Shown: piece by piece, positions 21,633-33,439 of the stretch
How the letters are laid out: each line of letters begins with the position of its first letter
Position numbering within the stretch: the stretch's first letter is position 1
Source: Hydra vulgaris
Lineage: Eukaryota > Cnidaria > Hydrozoa > Anthoathecata > Hydridae
DNA length: 64,000 nucleotides
Assembly (NCBI RefSeq): GCF_038396675.1
Contig: NC_088926.1
Location: 15,173,501-15,237,500 of the forward strand
Direction of reading: 5' to 3'
Position numbers and translations under genes: made by a program
Notes under the pieces: model-generated
The model's input: the letters and a program-made list of their open reading frames with translations, nothing else
What the model was told of the DNA's origin: nothing
The model's database searches: none

Positions 21633-23654
21633 TTAAAAATAAGAGATTGTTTCATTAATGTTGAGGTCTAGTAGCTGTTGTTTTACAACGCATTTAAAAT
21701 GTTGGAATGAGTTTATCGTTTTTATTTTGTTTGTTAGAAATGAGTTCCACAATTGGGGTCCTCTGCTGGATATTGAGAATTTAGATTGTCTTAAAGAGGT
21801 TTTCGGAATATAGTAGTTCTTGATAGAGTATTTTGTTTGATATTTGTGATTGATAAGGCGAAAAAAGTTATGGAAGACTTCAGGGACCAGATCATTTTTG
21901 AGTTTAAACATGAACTGAAGAATGCAATAGATATTTTGTTCATAGATATTAAGAACTCTCAGTTCCTTCATTAAATGTTTAGAATTGGCATTTCTATTTG
22001 CGTTTGTTAATATACGGCATGCTTGTTTCTGTTTTTTATATATTAAATCTAGTTTTGATTGGTAGGTACTACCCCAGGCAATATTGCAGTAGTTAATATA
22101 GCTATGTATATATGCAAAATAAAAACTTTTAAGGCATGCATTATTTAAAGTATATCTGGTTTTATGCATAATTCCAATGTTTTTAGATATTTTGTTTTTT
22201 AATATATTAATGTGGTCTTTCCAGTTAATATGTTCATCTAAGAATACCCCGAGGAATTTGACTGAGAACGCTCGATTTAGTCTAACTTTGTCTAATAGAA
22301 TATCTGGAAGTTTTAATGGTAGTTTGTCTGAATTGTATGGTTTTGTGAAAAAGATATAATTACTTTTCTGAATGTTGACAGAAAGTTTGTTTGCTTTAAA
22401 CCAATCGCTCAACTCTTCAAGTTCCTGATTTACTGTATTAAAAAGTGTAGTAATGTTAGAGTGGGTATAGAAAGCTTGAGTGTCATCTGCGAAAAGAATG
22501 AAATTCAATATACTGGAAGATAAAAATATGTCATTTATATAGATTAGGAAAAGCAGAGGTCCTAGAATAGACCCCTGGGGAACACCACATGTGACGATTT
22601 CAAGAGGAGTGTATGTTTTATTGTAAAATAAGGCTTGTTTACGGTTTTTTAGATAGCAACTGAACCATTTTAAATTTTTATTTTTTATACCATAATTATA
22701 AAGTTTGTATAGAAGGATCTCGTGATCTACTGTATCGAAAGCCTTTGTAAGGTCGATAAATACTCCAAGGGTGTGTTTGTTTTTGTCAAAGCCACTTAAA
22801 ATTTCGTTAACTAATTTTATTACAGCATGTTCAGTTGAGTGGCCTTTTTTAAATCCGTATTGGTTGTTGTAGAGGATGTTATGATTTTGGAGGTATGTAA
22901 AGAGTCTATTATACATTATGCGCTCCAATATTTTTGAGAAGCATGGGAGTATGGAGATGGGTCTGTAGTTAGATAAAGTCGAGTCATCTCCGCTTTTAAA
23001 TACTGGAACTACGCGTGCTAATTTTAGGCGGTCAGGAAAAACTCCATTTTTTAATGAGAGATTAAAGATATACATTAGGGGATACTCAATAACGTCATAA
23101 ACGTTTTTAACAACTTTAGAGTCTATGTCATCAAGACCAGAACTTTTTCTGGACTGTATGGTTTCAAAAGCATTCCAAAGCTCATCAGGAGATAAGTCAT
23201 ACTCATCCATTGTAAAGTCTACTTTTTTTAAGTGTGATTTAAATAGTTTTTTACTTTGGGTTATTTTATTTGCTAACGTCTTTCCAATGTTTATAAAATA
23301 ATTGTTAAAGCTTTCAGCAATTTCTTTTTCATCACTGATAAATATGTTTTTATCATTAGTACTTAAACGTTTAGGCAGTGTATTACCAGAGTCAATCTTT
23401 TTTTTCCCTATTATTTCTTTTATAACATCCCATGTTTTTTTGTTATTTCCGATATTGTTTTGCAATAAATTAGAATAATAATTTTTTTTTGCTTGTTTTT
23501 TTATTTTCTCAAAGAGGTTTTTATAATTTTTGTATTTGTTTTCATTTTTGTAAGTTTTTTTTTTTAAGTATTTTTCATAGAGTCTTTGTTTTTTTTTGGA
23601 AGATTTAATAAGACCTTTGGAAATCCATGGACTTTGTAAGCTTTTAAGTTTAAT
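21633..23654 (-). pseudogene. CR1/Jockey-type ORF2 reverse transcriptase half
   Basis: An uninterrupted minus-strand frame of about 673 codons. It starts inside the endonuclease-RT linker (IKLKSLQSPWISKGLI), then RKSSGLDDIDSKVVK, LARVVPVFKSGDDSTLSNYR, PISILPCFSKILERIM, QYGFKKGHSTEHAV, GVFIDLTKAFDTVDHEIL, TCGVPQGSILGPLLFLIYIN, catalytic ILFADDTQAF, then the thumb (SVKFLGVFLDEHINW) and a C-terminal QLWNSF block. RT looks intact, but the endonuclease and 5' part are gone: at 23654 element X sequence (GGTTAGCAG) begins. The endonuclease piece at 12165-13182 is a good match for the missing half. Confidence 0.88.
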
Positions 23655-23860
23655 GGTTAGCAGACGTTAACATAACTCCAAAGTAGGTCGATGTTTTCGC
23701 TTACCGTATATTTTTTATTTTTTTATTTTTCCGTATTAACAAGTTTTTAATTACAGTTTGGCTCGTTATTAAGTTAAACGAAGGTGGCTTGACTCGTACT
23801 GTTCGCGTTTATTACAAATAATATATATATATATATATATATAATTTTTTTTTTTTGGAA
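23654..23860 (+). mobile_element. Element X, other terminal segment
   Basis: The first 36 or so bases equal those at 13181 and the inverse of 37024. The sequence then diverges (TGTTTTCGCTTACCG rather than CTTTTTCGGCGGCCG). That is what the two ends of one transposon sharing only a short inverted repeat would show. A short (TA)n follows at 23820-23842. Confidence 0.5.
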
Positions 23861-23927
23861 TAATGTTTAAAGTTTGGAGTAGTTTTTTGAATTTTTAAAA
23901 AAAGTCAAGTTGAACAAATCCACTAGC

Positions 23928-23998
23928 TGATGTAGTTTCAAACCACACACAAACAAAAAATCCACTTCATGGAGTAGTTTCAAACCACACACAAACAA
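23928..23998 (+). repeat. Direct repeat, two copies about 48 bp apart
   Basis: GTAGTTTCAAACCACACACAAACAA occurs twice, each preceded by a CCACT...TG(A/G) context. Confidence 0.75.
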
Positions 23999-24179
23999 TA
24001 ACTTCTGCCCTGCTCTATTACTTTGGCTACTACTATGAAAATAACTAGCTTGTCTAGTGTTATGTTGATGTAACTCACAGTCTTTTAAATAGAACTGTTT
24101 AAAAATATCATTTTAAGTTGATGTAATATTGTGAATTAAACATAGTGATTTAAAAATTATTTAATTGTTTTCACTGATT

Positions 24180-24532
24180 CAACCAAGCAATTTTAACATT
24201 TCTGTTTTGTGAGTTGACCATTCACATTTTAATATGATTCTCATTGCTTAGTTTTGTAGTTTTTCTAAGATGTTTTAGTTATTATTGTTTATATTAAGAA
24301 AAATAGAAGCACAATATTCATAGCGGGGAGTAATTATAGTTAGAAAGATTATCTTTTTAGTCCATTGAGTTAAAAGTTTGCTTATTCTACCAAAATATCC
24401 AGTTTTGCTCGCAATGTTATTGGAGATATGTTTTATATGTTCAGTAAAGTTAGGTTGGTAATCAATAATAATCCCTAAATATTTCTTGCAATCACCAAAC
24501 TCAATGACTACATAAATTATAGCTATGTACAA
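24180..24532 (-). pseudogene. Non-LTR RT thumb fragment
   Basis: Minus strand: KYLGIIIDYQPNFTEHIKHI, ITPRYEYCASIFLNI, and after stops LQN, AMRIILKCEWSTHKTEMLKL. This is the region after the catalytic domain in CR1-like RTs (FLG.., ...P.YEYC...). Truncated on both sides. Confidence 0.65.
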
Positions 24533-24602
24533 ATTGCTAAATACGATACTAAGTCTAGATAATTAAAATAAAAGACTTAGTATCTTATTTAGCAATTTGT
24601 GC
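24527..24602. repeat. Hairpin with about 28-bp arms
   Basis: ACAAATTGCTAAATACGATAC...AGTCT faces AGACTTAGTATC...GCAATTTGT with about one mismatch. It abuts the RT thumb fragment and looks like a small MITE. Confidence 0.75.
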
Positions 24603-24639
24603 ATAACTATTCAATAATAGTTATATCTCAATTATCAAG

Positions 24640-25900
24640 AGATATAAAAAATTGCTTTATTAGGAGATCTACCTTTAGCATCACTAAATATAAAAAAATG
24701 GTATTCAAGAATAATACAGTTTTTTGATTTTTCAGATGAGATCTGCAACTTACTTAATGTGAGTAATTAGTTCAAATATTTAGATACCAAATTAATAGGT
24801 ATTTGCTCAAGTTTCCTTGGAAATAACATTTAGTTTAATTTAATGAGGCTAATACATTTTAACAGAGGTAACAAATGTTATTTTTAATGCAAAATAATGC
24901 TGATAAATATTAAGCATGTTATTTTATAACTATTGTAATTATTATTGTACTATTGTAAATATTAGGCATGTTATTTTATAACTATTGTAAAGTTGTTATG
25001 TTTTGAAAATTGAAAACTAATATGTTAAAATCCTTTTTTTTTTTTTTAGTGATTTGGAGCTAAGCAACCTTACATTTAGTTTTACATTGTACTTTTAGAT
25101 ATGATTTTAATAGTTAAAACTCAGTAAGATGTTTATCTTTTAAATCATAAACTAACTGGTCATTTATAAAAACCTACAAATTAAAAGAGACAGATTTACG
25201 AAATCAATAACATTTTAAGGTAACACTTATTTTTATTTAAAAATGTTTCTAAATCTTATAAAGTCTTCATCATTAAAAAGTTATTGAAATCTTAAAAAAA
25301 AGGATGCAATTTTCTCTACTGTTACTAAAAGCTATTGAAACATTACTAGATTTTTATGTTGAGTCATATTTCGAGAGAAAAAAAGATATTTACTTTTAAT
25401 TTATTTTTTATAACCATACCGTTAGATTAAACCATACCCTACTATTAAATTTAGTTATTGTTAGAATAGTATTGTAATACTGCGCTGTGATAATCATTAT
25501 AGTTGGAAATAATAATGTATCAGATGAAGAGCATTAACATAAAATATAAGTCATTTTATATGGTTTTGACAGCTTTTTAAAGCTTCTGTTTAAATAAAGC
25601 ATAATTCAGGTTAATAAAAAAATCAAAGTTTAATAATACTATTTTGTTTGCGAGATAAGAATCTTGTTAATTGATAAGTAACTAGTTTGTCATTTTACGG
25701 AAAAAAAGGCATAAAGGTTGTATTTAATGCAAAAAAATATATTTTTAGGTTTGAAACTTTAAAGATTTAAACAAACAAGGTGAAAAATTTTCTTTACATT
25801 TAAACATTAGGCATAAAATATTCAAACATGATACATTAAAAATGTGCATTTTTTAAAGAAGTTATTATTCAAATAATCTAGGGGCCTATTCATATTTAGA
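24640..25900. other. No gene; AT-rich
   Basis: Only a short imperfect tandem duplication (GTTATTTTATAACTATTGTAA at about 24920 and 24970) was noticed. Confidence 0.5.
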
Positions 25901-25959
25901 TCTTGTTTATTGTTTGACCCATCATTCAGCAAAGTCTTATTCGTTTACTATATCTTACC

Positions 25960-26180
25960 TTCATTCTCTAAAAACTTTTACTTGTCTAGTTTTTTTCCCC
26001 GCACTTTAACTATTTGAAACTCTCTCCCATCTTCATGTTTTCCTGTCTTATACAACCTACAACTTTTTGAGTCTTCTGTCAACCATTTCCATATTCTATA
26101 ACTGTATTCTTTTTTTCTCTAGTAACTCCTAACTTAATAGTATTTGCTTGCAGCCTTGTTAGGAGTGAATCAGAAAAAAA
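25960..26180 (+). pseudogene. CR1-like non-LTR element, 3' end (copy A)
   Basis: Decayed match to the 3' coding end of copies B and C: TCTAAAAACTTTTACTTGTC, a WNSLPSSCF-like stretch (NSLPSSCFPV), and the terminal block TTGCTTGCAGCCTTGTTAGG. Confidence 0.6.
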
Positions 26181-26289
26181 TTAAAAAACAAACAAACAGG
26201 GAAATTGCTTTGTTAAAGAATGTTCACCTTAAGCATCTCTAAATATTCAATTAAAAATAATATAATTTTTTAAATCTCTATAAAACTTT

Positions 26290-27005
26290 TTTTAACATCA
26301 TCACTTCCAACAAGGCTGCAAGCAACCACTATTAGAGTTGAAAGTTATGGAAAAGATGAAGTTTATAGAGCAAGATAGTAATTAACAGATGGCGTAAAGG
26401 ATTGCAAATTATTTGAATCAGGAAAACAATATGAAGAGCAAATTGAATGATGATTTGATGAAGTCACAGTTAAAGGATGAGACTTAATTGAATGACGAGT
26501 AACACGAGAATGAATTTTAGTAGATGGCAAAAGAGACGCTAGCTCTTTAGAGCAGTGCCCATTATAGTATTTATAGAAAAGAGATAAAGACAACATTATG
26601 ACTATGTAATAATGGTTGAAGATTGGCTGCAAGAGCAGGTCCAACTATGTTTACAATGCGTTTTTGCACCTTGTCTAAAAGAAAAAGGGCATCATTGGAA
26701 GGTCTGCCCCAGATATGGCAACAGTATTCCAAACAAGGACAGATTTTGCAATCGATATGATATATGGTTTCCAAGAAAGATTGGAAATAACAGTTAATCC
26801 TACAAAATAAAGGGTAAATAAAGTTAATCCTAAAAGATAAAGGGTAGATGACTCATCAAGTACATTACGGTTCATAAATATAAGAAGATTGGTGATAATG
26901 ATTAGCTGAAAAAAATTTGATTTTATCTGAGTTAAGGTTCACCAGCCACTGAGTGCCCCATGATGTAGCAGAAGTAAAATCCTTTTCAAGCTCAAGCAAT
27001 CAGAG
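26290..27005 (-). pseudogene. CR1-like non-LTR RT C-terminal end (copy B)
   Basis: Minus strand in shifted frames: EKDFTSATSWGTQWLVNLNS, NVLDESSTLYLLGLT, NLSWKPYI, CPCLEYCCHIWGRPSNDALF, LLDKVQKRIVNIVGPALAAN, LFYKYYNGHCSKELASLLPS, TKIHSRVTRHSIKSHPLTV, CFPDSNNLQSFTPSVNYYLA, then TTGCTTGCAGCCTTGTTGGA. I recognise this as a multi-copy family from Hydra. 5' truncated, as is usual for non-LTR elements. Confidence 0.8.
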
Positions 27006-27045
27006 AGTGTTGGCTTCTTATCAAGAAGACAACACTCTCTAGACA
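27000..27045. repeat. Short hairpin at the broken 5' end of copy B
   Basis: CAGAGAGTGTTG and CAACACTCTCTAG face each other around GCTTCTTATCAAGAAGA, itself partly self-complementary. Confidence 0.6.
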
Positions 27046-27059
27046 AGAATACAAGAACT

Positions 27060-28340
27060 AATATTTTCATGCCCTTTATTACTCGCTTTAAGTTAGTAAT
27101 CATTTCAAATATCTACAAAGGTAAAAGGTATTTGCTCAAGTTTTTAAAAAAATTAGTTTTCGCTTATTTCTCAGATGTTTTTATAGAAATTTTTGTTTAT
27201 TTTATAGATCAAAGCTCATAAAGAGTTAACCAAAAAGGTATTTTACGGTACTACAAGATATTTAAACCCATTCTTGTAAATCAGCATGACAGCTTTATTG
27301 TAAAACTATTTTGTATTTTAAAAAAAAAATTCTTTTCAATTAAAAAGGCTAGAAAAAAGTTTTGTTTTTTTTCTTTCTGGGAAAGCGCTGACAACATCTT
27401 TTGCTATTTACTTTTTACAGTTGAAAGTTCTTTGTGATGGACTAAAAATAATTATTTATTTGCCAAATCAAACAAAATTAAAAAAATGACAATACAAACA
27501 AAAAATGATGACAGTCAGACGAAAAACTGTTTGCCTATAGTACAAAGAAGAAATGTTTAGAAGAAGCAACTACATTTCAAATTTAAAGAATCAACAAATC
27601 TATATCACTTTATCTGCTCTGAATTTAGCCTGGAGGTAAATTCAGAACAGATATAATCAGGGACAAGATGTGGCTAATCTAGATCTAAATAAATTTTGTA
27701 AAAATACAAATTAGGTCTAAAACTCATGGGAGCCTTATGACTATTGTAATCTCATTGAAAGATTAAGATTAGATTAAGCAATGTCTGTCTCCTTCCAAGC
27801 AAAAATTTCCTGACTAGCCAAATAAGCAAAATCAGTGATCTTAAAGCACAGATCCTTTTAGCAGCCTCGCAAAATCTTGTTGAAAGCCATGCAATTTTCT
27901 GTATAATATTGTTTTTAGCTTAAACCACAAAATGAATTACCATGTGACTTGTTACATAAAAATTGAAAATTTTATTATTAATAAATGTGGTGTTAAATCT
28001 AAGAAGCTTCACAAATGTGGGTCACTTAAAACATTTGATATTTTCATAGCAATAGTCAAATTCTGGGGGTTACAAAAAAACAAAACATTTTAGCATCATT
28101 GTTTATGAATCCATCATCTCTATATTATTATATGCACATTTTGAATGTGATACCACCCTTAACAGCTTTCTTCTGGAAATTTCCAGAATAATGCTTGATG
28201 CATTAAATATCATACAAAGTGAAAAAATGAAATATTGGTCCAACTTTTGTGCCAAAAACTAACTGTATATTTGTAAAAAATTGATTTCCTAATAGTAATT
28301 ATCTTAGCATTTCATAGATACTGTGTGAAATTTAAAGTTT
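27060..28340. other. No gene recognised
   Basis: AT-rich. A small palindromic pair (TCTGCTCTGAATTTA / TAAATTCAGAACAGAT, about 27614-27651) is the only structure noticed. Confidence 0.45.
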
Positions 28341-28344
28341 TTGA

Positions 28345-29230
28345 ATATTGAAATAATATATTTTGTATATTTGTCAATGTTGTCGTGTTGGCATTTACAA
28401 GCCTTTACTTAAACATTAGCCGATATAGAGTTATCCAGAGGACTAAGGTCTGATGACCTAGGTTTGCAGATTTCTTTTGACAAGAAATTTATGTTCTTGG
28501 ACAACCGTTTCTGCATTGCATTAACTGTGTGACACAGAGTTCCATTTCGAACATAGACTATGTTTGTCAAGTCTGGGTAGTTTGTTTAGACCCATTAAAG
28601 AACTTTTTTATTTTAGGATTTTTTCCAAGTACTGATTTGCCCCTATTTTTAAAACACAGGTGGCATTTTAAGTTCTTTAAATGCAGCAAGATAAACATAA
28701 CTTGAGAATGATTTTTGTTTTCGAAATGGTTCAGTTACATTATCTACCATGACTGTAGTTGCCTACTTGTCATTTCTGCTATTTCTTGCTTGATCTGTTG
28801 TGAGTCATTTTTCATATGTGAAAAGAGAAGCAGGAATCTTTTTTTTTTAATTTCCATTAAAAAAATGTCAAATGTTAAGACTCAGACTTAGTAGTCAATC
28901 AGTTTGAAGAAATGTATATGTTTTAGTCAACAATATAGCACCAATAGAACAATAGAGTTTTTTTTTACCAGTAAAACATGACAATGAGCTCCTGGGTCAT
29001 CCCTCTCATGAACCTGATTAGGTATGTCTGTTGTGGGGTTTGATGTTAGTGATAAGTTTTTTTTGTTGTAACTGAAGGGTTTCTTTTATATCCTGGCTCT
29101 TTAAACATTTTTTTTTTGTTGAAAGTTGTACTCTTAACACAGCTAATGTTTTTTATTTCTGGTATTGCTAAATCTGCTTGAAGAAATGCAACCACCTCTT
29201 CTCTTTTAGTCTTTACTGAAAAATATGTTT
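28345..29230 (-). pseudogene. Mariner-like transposase fossil
   Basis: Minus strand. The N-terminal part near 29215 reads KREEVVAFLQADLAIPEIKN, then FKEPGYKRNPSVTTKK (helix-turn-helix and GRNPS-like motif). The C-terminal part near 28600-28440 reads NIVYVRNGTLCHTVNAMQKR, LSKNINFLSKEICK, SSDLSPLDNS. In active relatives the latter regions read roughly QDGAPCHT and PDLNPLD, so the second catalytic Asp is replaced by Asn here. Stops and frameshifts lie between. Dead copy. Confidence 0.65.
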
Positions 29231-29354
29231 AAATATCTTCAATTTATGGAATGGGAAACAAAGCGCAAAATATTTTGCAAAAAAAAAGTTAAATATTAGT
29301 TAAAATTTGTCAAACCTAAAGGCGATTAATGCCAAGTATAAAATTTTAAATCTC

Positions 29355-30110
29355 ACATGAGCTTAAAAAGGATTTCACTTCTGCTACAGCATAGGGCTCA
29401 CAGTGGCTGGTGAAATTCAATATAGATTAAACTCGATTTTAAATCAGTCAATTGTTAACGCAATAATTTAGATCTTCCTATATTTATGAACGGTGATGTA
29501 CTCGATGAGTCATCCACTCTTCACCTTCTAGGATTAACTCTTGCTTTCGATCTCTCTTGGAAACCATATATCAAATCTGTTGCCAAAATATCTGCTAAGG
29601 TTGCATTTATTGAGCTCTTTATTGAGCTCGACACTTTCTTACTTCGGATTCTATACTTTATCTCTATAAATCTGGCCTTGTATGGAATACTGTTGCCATA
29701 TCTGGGGCGGATCTTCTAATGATGTCCTTTCTCTTTTAGACAAGGTGCAAAAACACATTGTAAACAGTTGGACCTGCTCTTGCAAAGCAGGTCCAACTAA
29801 GAGCTAGCGTCTCTTGTACAATCTACAAAAATTCATTCTCGTGTTACTCGTCATTCAATTAAGTCTCATCCGTTTTCTGTGACTGTTCCTAAGTACTCCA
29901 AAAACTCTTATTCGTCTAGTTTTTTTCCTTGAACATCAGTTCTTTAGAATTTGCTTCCTTCATCTTGCTTCCCTGATTCATATAACTTGCAATCCTTTAA
30001 GTCATCTGTCAATCGTTATCTTGCTCTACAATCTTTATCTTTTCTCTTCCAGTAATTTCCAACTTTAATTAGTGGTTGCTTGCAGCCTTGTTGGAAGCAA
30101 AGATGTTTAC
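29355..30110 (+). pseudogene. CR1-like non-LTR RT C-terminal end (copy C)
   Basis: Plus strand: KKDFTSAT, SQWLVKFN, FMNGDVLDESSTLHLLGLTL, DLSWKPYIKSVAKIS, then after shifts SNDVLSLLDKVQKHIVNS, IHSRVTRHSIKSHPFSVTV, NLLPSSCFPDSYNLQSFKSS, and the terminal TTGCTTGCAGCCTTGTTGGA. Same family as copies A and B. Parts between them are deleted (the PALAANLQPL block has collapsed onto GCAAAGCAGGTCC). Confidence 0.8.
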
Positions 30111-30119
30111 AAAAAAAAA

Positions 30120-31230
30120 CAAGAAAAAAAAAACATGGTAATCTTACATTTGCATATTTTAATATGGAAACCATTTTTAAATGCTAACAATAAAAAAAAT
30201 TATTCTTACCTTGGAATTTTTTTTTTCTTTCCTAAACTGTTAGTTAATGATCAATAGAGTAAATTTCAAATCTTGAAAATTACTAAATTAAAACCATTTT
30301 GCAACAGTATCCAATAAACTGTTTCTCAACGGTATCCACACTAAAATGAAATAATGTTGTTAAATATAAAGAGATATTCAACAGAAAAAAGTTATAAAGG
30401 TTTCGTTGATTAAAAGAAACTTACCATTTTGTTTTTATAGTTTTATTATTAACTAATCAGTAGCTGTAACTTATTCTTAATCTGGTCAATAAATCTTCTT
30501 TAAGCAAAGGAGAGCTTGCAATTAAAACAAATATTATAATATATACATTCCCATTAGATATCTTCACATTTAGAAGAGTATCATAGATTTGCATTATAAT
30601 GAAAAAATTATTTACGTAAAAACATGCTTCAGTTACTCTGTAACAAACACATAACGTTCAGTTAGAATAATGTCTTTAAATATATGTGGCTATGAAAATA
30701 ATCATTTTTTTTGAGGGATTGTTTATTCTATTGCATTGTCTGTCATACTTTTTTATTTCATTTGGGAAAGATTTTTGTGATTTTGCTGTTTTTTAAGGTT
30801 TCAATGAAGAATTAAGATTAGTGTATGATTGAAGTCTAAAATAAAACAGATATTAACAATTATGAAAACAAAAATTAAATACATTTAAATTTATAAAGGA
30901 AAGCTATTAACAGGGCAACAATAACTGTCACGCTGCCTGGAACAGCAACCCTGATTGGTGCCCCTATTCATCAAAAAAATTTTATTAGCTCTAGTTTCTG
31001 AGATATACAATAGGAAGTAGTTATTGTAACACAAAAAAACAGTCATTTCTGTTATGGAAAATATTTAGAAGGAATAAAAAAATTGAGGTCTGCAGGTTTT
31101 TAATAAATTATAAATTTTTGTGGCTGGGTAAACTAACATTTCATTTTGATTTTCCTTTACTTATATATAAGGCTAATTGCATTAGCTATTAATAATTAAT
31201 CAGCAGCTATTAACAATTTATATAACAAAT
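30120..31230. other. No gene recognised
   Basis: AT-rich DNA. A GC-richer patch at 30915-30970 (CAGGGCAACAATAACTGTCA, GGAACAGCAACCCTGATTGG) may be a repeat fragment. Confidence 0.4.
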
Positions 31231-31242
31231 TATTAGTTTCTT

Positions 31243-32080
31243 ACCAAGTTGTAGCAATCTTGACATTTCCAATATTTATCTTAGTTTTCAAAAGAAATAT
31301 CGTTAATTTTTTCGCATTCCTTATGAAACTAATGGTTACAAGTAGAACATTGAGCCATTTGCCTACAAAAAAAAATGAGCCATTTTAATAAGCTTTTATT
31401 TTTGTGTATTTATTGTTTAGTTTTAATTTGATAACAAAAGCACCTTGTATAATTTTTTTTAACTGGTATGCTTGTGCTGGTCGCTCTCATTCCCTCCACG
31501 CACTCAATATTTCTGATATACACATACTTTTTTGCAAGTAAAAAGTATATTAAAAAATTTTATTCTTACCTTTCCAATAGGGTGTTTATCATGATAAATC
31601 ATCAATAGCTACAACAATTGTCCGAATATAAGGTACTTCATTTAAACATGAGATTTTTAATTTTTCTTTTAATAGTTTTGATGCTTTTTTTTTGTGCCAA
31701 GCTGAATGCTTAGGTATCTAAATTAAAAAAATAAAACAAGATACAAAAACAATAAGGACAAAACTGGGTTTATAGAGGGTTTTAGCAAAGGAAGTCGGGT
31801 GAGACACCTAAACCTTAATTCTGATTCAATAAAGGCACATTTTTAGAAAGATATATTTTTCCACTAACCTTTGGGGACCCTAAAATTTAATTCAGGGCTT
31901 CTTTAGGTCAAAACACCATACATTATAAAATTATAACAGGCATGTTACCTATAATTTAGTTACTCAAACCTTGAAATCAGGAAATTGTAATATTTCTCTC
32001 ATAACTAACTTTGCAGGACATATAAACTTCTTTGTATCTTGCAGAATCACATAACTTTTTTGAAAGCTGTGATCATCCAT
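31243..32080 (-). pseudogene. Exon-like pieces of a PHD-finger gene, decayed
   Basis: Three minus-strand segments with splice-like ends. First, 32080-31970: TTTAG|ATGGATGATCAC to TTCAAG|GTTTGAG, 37 codons including FICPAKLVMREILQFPDF. Second, 31717-31570: TTTAG|ATACC to GGAAAG|GTAAG, including KASKLLKEKLK, YIRTIVVAIDD, with a frameshift before YHDKHPIGK. Third, 31372-31243: GTAG|GC, then QMAQCSTCNH, stop, FHKECEKINDISFEN, stop, YWKCQDCYNL|GTAAG. The spacing C-x2-C ... H-x2-C(WFH-like) ... W-x-C-x2-C is the second half of a PHD finger. Two stops in the finger and one frameshift show decay. Could derive from a host gene copy or a captured exon set. Confidence 0.5.
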
Positions 32081-32210
32081 CTAAAAGAAAAAAAATGATA
32101 AAAGATGATTTTTATTTCCTATAATTTACTAAAAATTGTAAAAAAAAGGATTAGGCACCACCTTTGAAATGTTATGTTCATTTGTTTAAAATAGTGATAA
32201 TGTTTTTTTT

Positions 32211-32308
32211 CATTCATACTCAATTAAAAACTTTTATTCTTGTTTTTTCAGAGAAACAAGAATTTAATTTAAATAAAAGAATAAAAGTTTTTAATTGAGT
32301 ATGAATGA
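32211..32308. repeat. Perfect hairpin, 30-bp stem
   Basis: CATTCATACTCAATTAAAAA...TTCT (32211-32240) is the exact inverse of 32279-32308; the 38-base loop is AT-rich. Confidence 0.9.
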
Positions 32309-32744
32309 TAAATGTGATAATATAACCTTGGCATTTTTATAATTTTTTTTTATAACTATTTTTTTATAACAGTTTCTAATTTTTTTTTTATAACTGTTTT
32401 ATAACTGTTTTTATATCTGTTTATAAATATTTCGCTGAAATATTCCTATCAAAACCATGGTAACAATCTAAAATTTTGTGAGCAACAACCATATGGGGTA
32501 TGCCTGAATACTGAATGGCATAATCTTCCCATAGAACATTGTGATTTTTTGTGATCAATCAATCAATAATTTATTTCTGAAATAAGATTTTACATTCAAG
32601 ATGTTTACAAATAGTAAATTTACTAATATAAAGTAAACACCTGCTAATGCTAATAATATCTAATTCAAATAAATATAATGCTAATTTTCATAATATATAA
32701 TAAAAACAATAAACTTTATAACATAAAAATAACGGTGTTAATAA

Positions 32745-32825
32745 TACTACAAATAATAATAATAATAACAATAATAACAATAACAATAACAATAATAATA
32801 ACAATAATAATATTAGTAGTAATAG
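32745..32825 (+). repeat. Microsatellite, AAT/AAC mix
   Basis: Runs of AATAATAAC-type triplets, probably part of the 3' UTR of the split non-LTR element. Confidence 0.8.
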
Positions 32826-33439
32826 TTAAAAGTAGTTAATAATAGTAATGTAAATATCAAAGGTGGGCACCCGATAATTTTTTCTTAATCCGATAATCGA
32901 TAGTCCGATAGTTTATTTTCTTAATCCGATAATCGATAGTCCGATAATTTTCCAGATTCACCGGTCCGATAATCGATAGTCCGATAGTTCAAAAAAAAGA
33001 CCAATCCGATAATTTTAAGTCCGATAATTTCCCAGATTTACCGGTCCGATAATTTAAGTCCGATAATCTTAGTTAAAAAAATTAATTGATGAAATTATCT
33101 CTTCTCTTGAAAGATCTTGTGTATTAATGTTAAAAAATTCCAGAATAAAAAAATTTCCTCTGAGGTTTTTTTTTAACATGTTGACCTCCAAAATGCATGT
33201 TCCGATCATAATTATCTCAAAATATCAAAAACATAAATAACTAAATGCATCTTATAGTTTATCTTGTCACCCAAAGCAGTATGCCATGGTGGTATATAGA
33301 AAAATTGCTGTCCAGCATATAAAAAAAATAACCACAAAAATTTTTGCATTAGAAAATTTCGACAAAAAAGAGAATGGTAATTTTTCCAACAAATTTTAGA
33401 AAGTTGTAAAAAGAAAACGTACAAAAAATTTATTTTAAG

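Noticed and set aside
26612..26875. Plus-strand 61-residue frame with several Cys residues
   Set aside because: Antisense shadow of the CR1-like RT fragment on the minus strand.
32858..33070. CRISPR-like array (regular CCGATAATCGATAG repeats)
   Set aside because: Units are short, in both orientations, irregularly spaced, and lie inside hAT ends with a target duplication; the genome is eukaryotic.
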